Below are positions 1 through 7,380 of a DNA stretch of 64,000 nucleotides, piece after piece. The DNA comes from Propionispira arboris. GTDB taxonomy: Bacteria; Bacillota; Negativicutes; Selenomonadales; Selenomonadaceae. Where the stretch lies: positions 1 to 64,000 of the forward strand of contig NZ_FNZK01000022.1 of the NCBI RefSeq assembly GCF_900109225.1. Direction: 5' to 3'. The notes beneath the pieces were generated by a model. That model saw nothing but the letters and a program-made list of their open reading frames with translations, searched no databases and was not told where the DNA came from. The position numbers were made by a program, and so were the translations under genes. Each line of letters begins with the position of its first letter. Position 1 is the stretch's first letter.

Positions 1-269
1 AGTTTGATTTGTTAATCTGTGATGAATGGGGTTATGTGCCATTGGACAGAGAAGCTGCACAATTGCTGTTTCAAGTTATTTCCGACAGCTATGAGCGCAG
101 GAACGTTGTTTTGACAACCAATCTTGAGTTCAGCCGCTGGGTGAGTATTTTTTATGATGAACAAATGACCGCAGCCATAATTGATCGGCTGGTACACCAT
201 AGTTATCTCTTGCTTTACGATGGCCCTAGCAACCGCATGCGCGATTCGCTTATGCGGCAAGATGGATAA
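1..269 (+). pseudogene. istB: IS21-family helper ATPase IstB, C-terminal part (cut by window edge)
   Basis: The frame is open to the window's left edge, so the N-terminal part lies outside. The visible protein begins with the Walker B stretch LLICDEWGYVPL, followed by the usual IstB C-terminal half (REAAQLLFQVIS, VVLTTNLEFSRW, AAIIDRLVHHS). IstB is the AAA+ helper that works with the IstA transposase of IS21 elements. No istA or terminal repeat can be seen here. Whether the gene is complete upstream cannot be judged; I call it a partial copy. It marks the left side of an accessory block. Confidence 0.75.
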
Positions 270-429
270 AATTCCCCACCCATATAGGTGAGGAAAAACT
301 TTTGCAAAAGTGAGGAATTTTCACTTGCAAAATACAGGCTTTTCCTTAAATACTGAATATGTTTTCTTTACATTGAATCCAGCATATTTATCTTTGGAAT
401 AATCAAACCTGGAAATTATTAATGTTTCT

Positions 430-945
430 TCATACTTTATAATTTAACATTTTATGTAATTCTCTAAATCTCTCTATAAACCCTTTACAATTTCTATCTC
501 TTGAATATCCCTTATTTCTTGATAAAAGAAATTCCTTTAATAATTGGCAATATATCGTTTTTATAAAATAATCCTCATATATTTCAAAACTATATTCCAA
601 AAATATATCCTCTTCTTTTGCTTTATAGTAATTTTTCAATTGTTTCAAATTAATGTTCAATTTATGATGTTCTTTAGAGTTTCTATTTATTATCCATAAA
701 ATACTTCCTGGTTCCTCATACCAAATTATTTTTATTTCATTTTCTCTATTAACCAACTTAATTAATCCATCAATCAAATCGTAAGTTGGGTCTGAAAAAA
801 CATGAGTAATCAGAAATTCTATTGCAATATTATTACAAACTACTTCACACTCTGTCCAACCATGTTTCTTGATTGAATAATGAAATTCAAATTCTTCAAT
901 AAAACCAAAATCTCTATTATTGTCTTTTTCATCAAATAACCCCAT
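430..945 (-). CDS. Hypothetical protein, immunity-like neighbourhood
   Basis: A 171-residue acidic, aromatic-rich soluble protein without signal peptide or membrane segment. I do not recognise the family. It is very AT-rich and lies in the same orientation as a DUF4279-type and a DUF3885-type gene, both common among immunity proteins of polymorphic toxins, so an immunity role is a guess from context only. The ATG at 945 is preceded by the AGGTATT stretch, a weak ribosome binding site. Confidence 0.6.
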   Translation of the reverse strand: MGLFDEKDNNRDFGFIEEFEFHYSIKKHGWTECEVVCNNIAIEFLITHVFSDPTYDLIDGLIKLVNRENEIKIIWYEEPGSILWIINRNSKEHHKLNINLKQLKNYYKAKEEDIFLEYSFEIYEDYFIKTIYCQLLKEFLLSRNKGYSRDRNCKGFIERFRELHKMLNYKV

Positions 946-1079
946 TTTTTAATACCTCGTATTATTCATATATTTTAGATGCAAGCAATATACACCCCAT
1001 TAATTTCCAGATGCCATTTTTGATGTATCAATATTGCATCTCACATCCATATCTTCTTTTCATGATTCAGTTTTACCAT

Positions 1080-1720
1080 TTATTCGAGGTCATTGCCACC
1101 TGCATATAAATCAATGTCAATATCTAATCCTAAATCGGATAATTTCTTAATGATTTTCTTATCAAAATGAAAACCCCACATCTCATCTTTATATCCATAA
1201 TATGTAACCTGTATTTCAACAGATGCAACATCTGAAAGCTTGCTAATCTCTTCTTTATAGGGTAACAATCTATTTAATAAATTGGTTAGCTTATCTTCTA
1301 CTTCTCCAGTCTTTTTTTCTATAGGTTGATATATAATTCCGCTTTTCTTCCTTTTTCCACCAAACTTTGTTTTATCGTTTATATTCCATCTTTCAGTTGG
1401 CTCAAACCCTAAATAACCAACTAATTCTTCAGTACAAGAATTTCTGAACAAGCAAATAAGCAAACTCTATTTCCTGCTGACATACCCATCCAATTTACTT
1501 CTAGGTTTTCAACATAAATTACAAAATAGAAATTTTCTTTTTTTATCGGAAAGTAAACAGCCGCTGTGTTTGCATCTCTGTCTATTTCAACATCATCAAT
1601 CTGAGGGATATTGTTAGAAAAGCATCATTCATTCGCTTGCAAATATTGTTTAGTTAATTCAAATGTTGGATTTAATACTTCATTAATAGCAATTTCTTTT
1701 AATCTACTAATATCCATCAT
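1080..1720 (-). pseudogene. DUF4279-type protein, disrupted by a stop and a frameshift
   Basis: Read on the minus strand from ATG 1720 (after GAAAGAAGAG), the protein starts MMDISRLKEIAINEVLNP and meets an in-frame TGA at 1626-1628. The same frame then continues as a plausible domain (AVYFPIKKENFYFVIYV, VNWMGMSAGNRV) to about 1445. After a +1 shift it continues as the open frame 1463-1080 (TEELVGYLGFEPTERW ... KDEMWGFHFD), which has the look of DUF4279, a family often used as immunity proteins. Together the pieces make one collinear protein of about 210 residues, so I annotate a broken gene rather than a 127-residue one. Sequencing error could explain either lesion. Confidence 0.6.
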
Positions 1721-1787
1721 ATCTCTTCTTTCCACAACAATTTAGAGAAAATTATTTGTGATTAAAGCTCCAGTCTACAAATCTGAG

Positions 1788-2411
1788 TTATTTGCCATTA
1801 AATATACTATCGATAGAATCGCGCCAATAATTGACTATCCAGTTATTATATTTATGATACATATAAGCTAATTTATCCGATGAATTCGAATAAACAATAC
1901 AGCCTCTATCATCGTACATATGAAATAAAATGTCTTTCTCAAGATTAATGAAATAAACAGCTTGGCTGATTGATGGTTCCCGTCCTTGTTCATAATGTGC
2001 CATACCTTTAAGTATTTCTTTATACGGAATTCCTCCTAAACGTTCATACAATAACCTGACATTGTATTCTTGCGTAATTTGTACTGTGTTACCCATTTCA
2101 TCAATATCTTCATCAACTTTGTACAAAACCTTTTCCTCAAGAACATGGTTTGCAAGCAAACGATATATATAGTTTGGTGTTGTATTACCAAACATTGGGT
2201 CATTTATTATATCCCAATCCTGAATATAAATATATATATCATCTTCCGCATCAAATAAATCTTCAAATATTGAAATCACTCTTGTCATTACTTGATTGAT
2301 TCTCTCCTCAGAACCATTTTTAAAAGGTTCACCTAGTTCATATCTTATATTAATTTCATTATGTAAGTTAGGAAAATTCTCATCTATATATTTAAACAAA
2401 TTATCTTTCAT
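1788..2411 (-). CDS. DUF3885-like protein
   Basis: A 207-residue soluble protein. The C-terminal part (SDKLAYMYHKYNNWIVNYWR) matches my recollection of DUF3885, where a 'LY..Y..WI..Y.R' signature ends the domain. Such proteins occur in immunity clusters of Bacillota polymorphic toxins. The function is not known. It is part of a minus-strand series with the broken DUF4279 gene downstream and the 74-residue gene upstream. AT-rich like its neighbours. Confidence 0.65.
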   Translation of the reverse strand: MKDNLFKYIDENFPNLHNEINIRYELGEPFKNGSEERINQVMTRVISIFEDLFDAEDDIYIYIQDWDIINDPMFGNTTPNYIYRLLANHVLEEKVLYKVDEDIDEMGNTVQITQEYNVRLLYERLGGIPYKEILKGMAHYEQGREPSISQAVYFINLEKDILFHMYDDRGCIVYSNSSDKLAYMYHKYNNWIVNYWRDSIDSIFNGK

Positions 2412-2461
2412 TTGATTTCTCTTATTAAAGAATTACGCTTACTTCCGAACCTATAAAAACA

Positions 2462-2683
2462 TTATAAATGTCCATTTTGGGTACAAATAATCAAATCACT
2501 TAATGACCCCATTCCACCGTAAGCAGAAATATGATGATGAACAGACTTTTCATTTTCACATTCATCTAAATCTTTCTCAATCCATTTTGCCCAATAATGC
2601 ACTTCTGTTTGCTCAAAAATAAATTTCAAAGCACGTAACGATTGACAATAATGTATTTCAATATCATTTCTGTTAAAGTTCAT
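2462..2683 (-). CDS. Small protein with YGGMGS motif (DUF6966-like)
   Basis: The ATG at 2683 follows an excellent GGAGGTAATTAAA ribosome binding site; a longer TTG-started frame from 2731 has none. The 73-residue protein contains IFEQTEVHYWAKWIEKDL and then VHHHISAYGGMGSLSDLII. I know this tail from a family of short proteins of unknown function, probably DUF6966, often found in immunity-type loci. The lengths agree with a complete small domain. Function unknown. Confidence 0.6.
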   Translation of the reverse strand: MNFNRNDIEIHYCQSLRALKFIFEQTEVHYWAKWIEKDLDECENEKSVHHHISAYGGMGSLSDLIICTQNGHL

Positions 2684-2832
2684 TTTAATTACCTCCGAAT
2701 CATTCCCATTCCTAATTCCAATATTAAACAAAACTGCATATTAATCCTGCAAATATAAAAATCAGCACGCAAATGCTGATTTTTACTAAATGTATTATAA
2801 TATAAATAAAGTCTAAGTATATGGGGGCAAAA

Positions 2833-3282
2833 ATGAAACCGAACTATTCTAATTATGGGTTGTCCATTTCTATGGGAAAACGTTTGAGAAAAGAAGTTGA
2901 AACACAACTAATAAATGATTTAACAAAATACGGTATAGATAATAACGAGCTACTTTTTGATTGGTCTGATAGTTGTATTGAAGGCCGTTGTGCAAACTAT
3001 TTAGATGGTTCAGTTGACTGTTTTTCTGGAATAAAACTATTTGATACAAATGATAATTTAATTGTTGACGGATGGATGGACTTTATATCTGAAAAATCTT
3101 ACGATATCTTTATCGTATACTGGGACTTTCTAAGTATCTACGAAAATGAGAAAAGATTAAAAATAAAAGAGACCTCAGAAATTCCATCTCATATCATTGA
3201 AATATTGCCAGCTAAATTAAGAGAAAATTTTGCGCGCTGGGATGGAAATGTACATGTTCGTTGCAAGCAAGTTTATCCTTAA
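2833..3282 (+). CDS. Hypothetical protein
   Basis: I prefer the ATG at 2833, because GGGGG lies at proper distance before it; the ATG at 2821 lacks a ribosome binding site. The 149-residue soluble protein has two central cysteine-containing segments (DSCIEGRCANYLDG) and no membrane segment. It is the only gene of this block on the plus strand and diverges from the 73-residue gene. Family not recognised. Confidence 0.6.
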   Translation: MKPNYSNYGLSISMGKRLRKEVETQLINDLTKYGIDNNELLFDWSDSCIEGRCANYLDGSVDCFSGIKLFDTNDNLIVDGWMDFISEKSYDIFIVYWDFLSIYENEKRLKIKETSEIPSHIIEILPAKLRENFARWDGNVHVRCKQVYP

Positions 3283-3549
3283 CGGCCCAAGTAGCAGTAT
3301 CGGTGTCATGTACTGAAAAGCAGTAGCGCTCATATCGGCAGTTCGCTGCTGAGCATACAAATTATTGACCACTTCCACTGCTTTGCCTGATGTGTTATTT
3401 TATAGATATTATCAACATAGTTGAAAGCTTTGAACGGTTTTTTTTAATATTCGATTGCAAAACAGCTGTATGTAAAAAATGATTGCTTTTTTGCAAGAAA
3501 AGAACTATAATTTATATCATATTTAATAACGTAAGCGTTCACGTAAGCC
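3283..3549. other. Intergenic region, nothing recognised
   Basis: AT-rich, no open frame with a ribosome binding site, no tRNA. It separates the immunity-type block from the MFS gene and may hold decayed coding sequence on the minus strand, which I could not assign. Confidence 0.4.
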
Positions 3550-3589
3550 AACGCACTGTTTGCCATGTGGCAGATGGTGCGTTTTTTTT
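3550..3589 (+). terminator. Hairpin plus T-run ahead of the MFS gene
   Basis: AACGCAC (3550-3556) pairs with GTGCGTT (3577-3583), with an inner TGCCA/TGGCA stem, followed by eight T. This is a Rho-independent terminator. It lies only 40 bases before the MFS start, so it either ends an upstream transcript or acts as an attenuator in the leader of the MFS gene. Confidence 0.7.
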
Positions 3590-3629
3590 GTACCATTTTA
3601 CTAGGTGGTTTATAGTCTAAGGGGGTCAT

Positions 3630-4817
3630 ATGTCTCAAGTATCATTAAAGCAAAGTCTCGCAAAACTTGGTTTTGCAATTTTCCTCACCTATTTATCCGT
3701 CGCGATGGCACTTCCTGTTGTTTCTGTATTCGTAACAGAAGAGCTCAAACTTCCTAACTGGTTAGGGGGAGCCGCTGTCGGTGTCTCCTTCGTTGCAACG
3801 ATTCTTTCCAGAAAGCACGCGGGAAATTTTGCTGATGCGAAAAGTAGCAAAAAATGCTTTATGCTCGGTTTTTTCTTCTACATGGCTGCTGCACTTGTTT
3901 GCATGGCTGCCGATACAAGTGGAATGAGTGCCTCAATCGCATTCGCAATTCTTATCGCAGGACGGCTCCTGCTCGGCATAGGAGAAAGTATGGCAACCGT
4001 CGGGCTTCTAAGTTGGCATTTCTCACGCCTCGGCCCTAGCCAGTCAGGAAAGATACTCTCGATTTTGGGGATGGCAATGTACGGTACATTTGCATTAGGC
4101 GGTCCTGTGGGACTTACACTCTATAAGTATTTCGGTTTTAGTTCGGTCATGCTAGCGTCATCCATTGTGCCAATTCTCGGCGTTATCATGTTTCTCACCT
4201 CTCCTGAAGTTGTTCCTCATAAAACTACCGAAGCGAAAAAATCGTTTCTCAATCTTTTGGGAACAATCTGGAAACAAGGATTTGCCGTTATGCTTCAAGG
4301 AGTCGGTTTTGCGGTTCTCGGAGCGTTTATCTCGCTTTATTTTAAAGATCAAGGATGGCCATATGCCGGTGTCGGTCTTTCGTTATTCGGAATCGGATTT
4401 GTGATAAGCCGGATTCTTTTCGGTGCTCTACCCGATAAAATTGGAGGAGTAAAAGTCGCTCTCGTTTCGCTTGTAGTTGAAACGGTTGGGCAAAGTTTAC
4501 TCTGGCTTGCACCTCATTATAGTCTTGCATTGATTGGTGCTCTACTTACCGGTCTCGGCTGTTCAATGATATACCCGGCTATGGGTGTAGAAGTTATAAA
4601 GATGGTTAGCCCTGAACAGCGCGGCACCGCTTTCGGAGGATTCTCAATGTTTCAGGATATTGCTTATGCCTTTTCTGCACCGATTGCAGGCCTTCTTGCC
4701 GATAAATTTAGCTATTCTTCAACCTTTCTTTTCGGTTTTATTGCTGGAGTCGTTGGTATTATTATAGTTCGTTCAATGCGCATCAACAATTTGCCAAGCA
4801 ACAGTACCGCGAATTAG
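3630..4817 (+). CDS. MFS transporter, YhhS/YfcJ type
   Basis: A 395-residue protein with about twelve hydrophobic segments spread over the whole length, as in the major facilitator superfamily. The motif around residues 80-125 (AGRLLLGIGESMATVGLLSW) and the second-half ALPDKIGGVKVAL loop resemble YhhS/YfcJ, proposed drug or sugar exporters of the inner membrane. The ATG is preceded by AAGGGGGT. The gene stands alone behind a hairpin with a T-run. The substrate cannot be told from sequence. Confidence 0.85.
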   Translation: MSQVSLKQSLAKLGFAIFLTYLSVAMALPVVSVFVTEELKLPNWLGGAAVGVSFVATILSRKHAGNFADAKSSKKCFMLGFFFYMAAALVCMAADTSGMSASIAFAILIAGRLLLGIGESMATVGLLSWHFSRLGPSQSGKILSILGMAMYGTFALGGPVGLTLYKYFGFSSVMLASSIVPILGVIMFLTSPEVVPHKTTEAKKSFLNLLGTIWKQGFAVMLQGVGFAVLGAFISLYFKDQGWPYAGVGLSLFGIGFVISRILFGALPDKIGGVKVALVSLVVETVGQSLLWLAPHYSLALIGALLTGLGCSMIYPAMGVEVIKMVSPEQRGTAFGGFSMFQDIAYAFSAPIAGLLADKFSYSSTFLFGFIAGVVGIIIVRSMRINNLPSNSTAN

Positions 4818-5002
4818 CATTCTCGGTATTGTTGCTTTGACTCTTGCGTTGATTTTCGTCCGAGAATACGGCAATTGAACATTTCTTCCCGTACATGGCA
4901 TTAAAAATCACATTTTTCAGGCTCTGATCCCATACGTTGTATGGTTTCGAGTCTTTATCAATGTACTTCCATGACATTCCAATCTGCATAATTGAATCAA
5001 AA

Positions 5003-5038
5003 AATAGACATTAGACAATCATTTGCCTAATGTCTATT
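5003..5038. terminator. Perfect inverted repeat, probable bidirectional terminator
   Basis: AATAGACATTAG (5003-5014) and its exact complement (5027-5038) enclose a 12-base loop. It sits between the converging MFS gene and the yqhD-type gene, as a terminator would. A T-run is only weak on both sides. Confidence 0.55.
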
Positions 5039-5273
5039 TATATTGGCATCAACAAGATTATTATCTGTAAGCCCCAGACACCCCAAAGGTACTTGTGCCC
5101 ATTCCACTAATAAAAACTTATAATACCTCTATATTTGAGTTAGGTGTTGTTTTTTTGTCTTTTAAGTAGCTTAAAAGTGACTTTCTTCCCGTTACACATT
5201 AACCAATTACTACTGTTTCGGTTGAAAAAAGCGAACCCACAATCACAGCTTTTTTTGCATTTTTTGCTCTTTT

Positions 5274-6440
5274 CTATAGCGCATTCTCTAAAATTTTACG
5301 GCTCACATCCAGCGAAAGATCTTGGGTTTCTGAGAGTGCGGTCATGCCATGCGCCTTTAACTGTTTAATGATAACCAGTAGTTGATCTTTGCTAATATTA
5401 TAGTCGGACAGCCGTGTTTTTACACCTAGGCTTTCAAAGAATTCACGCGTTTTTTGTATCGCTGAATTTATTCGAACAGCTTCGCTTCCTTCCGTTATGT
5501 TCCAAACACGTTCGGCATATTGTAGAAGTTTAGCATGTTTTTGCTCACGGCGGATTTCCAGCAATGACGGTAATAGGATGGCTAATGTTTGCCCGTGATC
5601 AATGCCGTATAAGCTGGTCAATTCATGTCCAATCATATGAGTTGCCCAGTCCTGCGGAACACCTGCACAGATTAATCCGTTGAGTGCCAGTGTTGCGCTC
5701 CAGACCAGGTTGGCACGCGCATCATAATTTTCCGGTTCGGCGATTGTGTTTTCACCTATTTCGATCAATGTTTGCAGGATACCTTCCGATATACGATCCT
5801 GAATTCTGCCATCTACAGGATATGTGAGATATTGCTCCGTCGTATGTACAAAGGCATCAATTACGCCGTTTGCTACTTGGATCTTGGGTAGTGTAAAGGT
5901 GAGATTTGGATCCAATACCGAGAAACGAGGAAAGACTAATTCACTGAAAACTGGGTATTTACCTTGTCCGTAACTAATTACACCACCGCAGTTCATTTCT
6001 GAACCGGTAGCGGGTAGTGTCAGTACGGTACCAAGTGGAATCGCTGTTTTTATAGTATCCGGGCCAATGGGCGTAAAACCGTAATGCAAAAGATCAAGTG
6101 GTTCTCCTTCGTATGAAGCGGCAAGAGCAATGAATTTTGTTCCGTCAATGACAGAACCGCCGCCGATAGCAAGTAAAAAATCAATGCGGTTATGGCGCAC
6201 TGCCTCTACGGCTTTTAACAGGGTTTCATAATGAGGATTTGGCTCTATACCTCCAAAGTAATGAATTCTTCTGTTTCCCAGTGCGGTTTTTACTTTTTCC
6301 AGCGTCCCGTATTTTTTTGCACTTTCGCCTCCATATGTAATTAAAACATTTGCGTCGGCTGGAATAAGTTGATCAATGTTGTTAAGCATGTCCTTACCAA
6401 ATAAAATGCGCGTTGGATTGTAAAAATTAAAATTTAACAT
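5274..6440 (-). CDS. yqhD: NADPH-dependent iron/zinc aldehyde reductase, YqhD type
   Basis: Very similar over the full length to E. coli YqhD (388 residues against 387): N-terminal FNFYNPTRILFGK, NADPH site GGGSVIDGTKFIA, LPATGSEMN, metal ligands in GVIDAFVHTTEQ (Asp and His) and in THMIGHELTSLYGIDHGQ (two His), and VPQDWATHM. The family reduces short-chain and lipid-peroxidation aldehydes to alcohols with NADPH in the cytosol. The ATG at 6440 has GGGAG at good distance; the GTG at 6449 overlaps it. A MerR-type promoter lies upstream and a MerR-family gene diverges from it, so aldehyde- or electrophile-induced expression is likely. Confidence 0.92.
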   Translation of the reverse strand: MLNFNFYNPTRILFGKDMLNNIDQLIPADANVLITYGGESAKKYGTLEKVKTALGNRRIHYFGGIEPNPHYETLLKAVEAVRHNRIDFLLAIGGGSVIDGTKFIALAASYEGEPLDLLHYGFTPIGPDTIKTAIPLGTVLTLPATGSEMNCGGVISYGQGKYPVFSELVFPRFSVLDPNLTFTLPKIQVANGVIDAFVHTTEQYLTYPVDGRIQDRISEGILQTLIEIGENTIAEPENYDARANLVWSATLALNGLICAGVPQDWATHMIGHELTSLYGIDHGQTLAILLPSLLEIRREQKHAKLLQYAERVWNITEGSEAVRINSAIQKTREFFESLGVKTRLSDYNISKDQLLVIIKQLKAHGMTALSETQDLSLDVSRKILENAL

Positions 6441-6469
6441 AATAAGCACTCCCTTTCTTTATATATATA

Positions 6470-6500
6470 AGGATAAACCGTTATAGAAGCTCTAAGTCAA
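6470..6500 (-). promoter_or_regulatory. Candidate MerR-type promoter of yqhD
   Basis: On the minus strand TTGACT (6500-6495) is followed after 19 bases by TATCCT (6475-6470). A 19-base spacer is the hallmark of promoters activated by MerR-family regulators, which untwist the DNA. The sequence next to the -35 box (TTAGAGC) is half of the TAGAGT/ACTCTA element seen before the regulator gene. Confidence 0.6.
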
Positions 6501-6540
6501 GCATCTTTTTTTAGTAAAAAAACAAAAACAAAAAATCCCC

Positions 6541-6581
6541 ACGAATTATATATATCATAGCAACTGATATATATAATTCGT
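6541..6581. repeat. 17-bp perfect inverted repeat between yqhD and merR-type gene
   Basis: ACGAATTATATATATCA (6541-6557) and its exact complement (6565-6581) flank a 7-base spacer. On the minus strand it is followed by GGGGATTTTTT, so it could end antisense transcription. Its place in the divergent promoter region also allows an operator role. Confidence 0.6.
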
Positions 6582-6646
6582 ACTTACAAATCCAAGTTTA
6601 TCGCATATATTCTTGTTGGAAGATTCATTTTATGATAATATCTACA

Positions 6647-6659
6647 TAGAGTCACTCTA
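6647..6659. promoter_or_regulatory. Short palindrome, candidate MerR-family operator
   Basis: TAGAGTCACTCTA is a perfect 13-base palindrome located just downstream of a TATGATAAT box and 30 bases before the regulator's ATG. AdhR/NmlR-like MerR proteins bind related TTAGAGT/ACTCTAA dyads. Binding here would allow autoregulation. Confidence 0.5.
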
Positions 6660-6688
6660 AGATATCCTTTCGATTAGGAGATGAATCA

Positions 6689-7063
6689 ATGGCAATTTCC
6701 ATCAAGCAATTTGCAAAAGAAACAGGTGTTTCCGAGTATACTTTACGTTTTTATGAAAAGGAAGGCGTATTGCCTTTTGTAGAGCGTAATAAAAATGGCA
6801 ATCGAATATACGACGAACAAAATTTCGAGTGGATATACTTTATTATATCTTTGCGCGAAACAGGCATGCCTCTTTCCGAAATCAAAAGGTATGCGGAATT
6901 ATTTAAACAAGGGGATAGTACAATCTCGGAGCGCAAACAGATGATGCTGGAGCATAAAACGAAAGCAGAGGAACAACTGACGCAGATTCTAAAGCATCTG
7001 GAAAGAATCAACTATAAGCTAGCATTATATGATGTAATGGAAAAGACAGTTAAATTCCCATAA
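6689..7063 (+). CDS. MerR-family transcriptional regulator
   Basis: The 124-residue protein starts with a typical MerR winged helix (ISIKQFAKETGVSEYTLRFYEKEGVLP, then R-N-G-NR-IY and a second helix pair), followed by a long dimerisation helix (about residues 75-112). No effector cysteine or metal site is evident at the C-terminus, as in the AdhR-like subgroup that answers to aldehydes. It diverges from yqhD, whose promoter has the 19-base MerR spacing; regulation of yqhD is the likely job. Confidence 0.88.
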   Translation: MAISIKQFAKETGVSEYTLRFYEKEGVLPFVERNKNGNRIYDEQNFEWIYFIISLRETGMPLSEIKRYAELFKQGDSTISERKQMMLEHKTKAEEQLTQILKHLERINYKLALYDVMEKTVKFP

Positions 7064-7380
7064 TCCAGGTTGGTTTACTCCATATAATTATTGTTCGGTC
7101 TTAATGATGGATACAATAATAGCACTTATTGTTCAAATATAAAATGTTACTTTGATGGATGTGGCACCAATGACATGTAATAGACTGCCTCAAAATTAGT
7201 CACCAATCAACCAGTTTCTAATAGAGCACTAGCTACTACTAGCAGCACACCTGTCCCTTTGTTTTAAATTACTATAATTATGGATTCCACTTGCAAAACC
7301 CTTAATTGACAGAATAATTATATTATTATAACATTAACTCATCTCACTGAATGCATTCAATTAAATAGGGGGAGTATACA
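7064..7380. other. Intergenic region with leader of the OYE-type gene
   Basis: No open frame or structured RNA recognised. The last bases give AGGGGGAG, the ribosome binding site of the following GTG-started gene. The AT-rich part 7300-7345 could hold its promoter. Confidence 0.4.

Noticed and set aside
4783-4989. 68-residue minus-strand frame behind the MFS gene
   Set aside because: No ribosome binding site, overlaps the MFS end, no recognisable motif; kept out as unsupported.
6541-6581. yqhD leader terminator as a riboswitch
   Set aside because: It lies upstream of the predicted yqhD promoter, so it would not be in the transcript.
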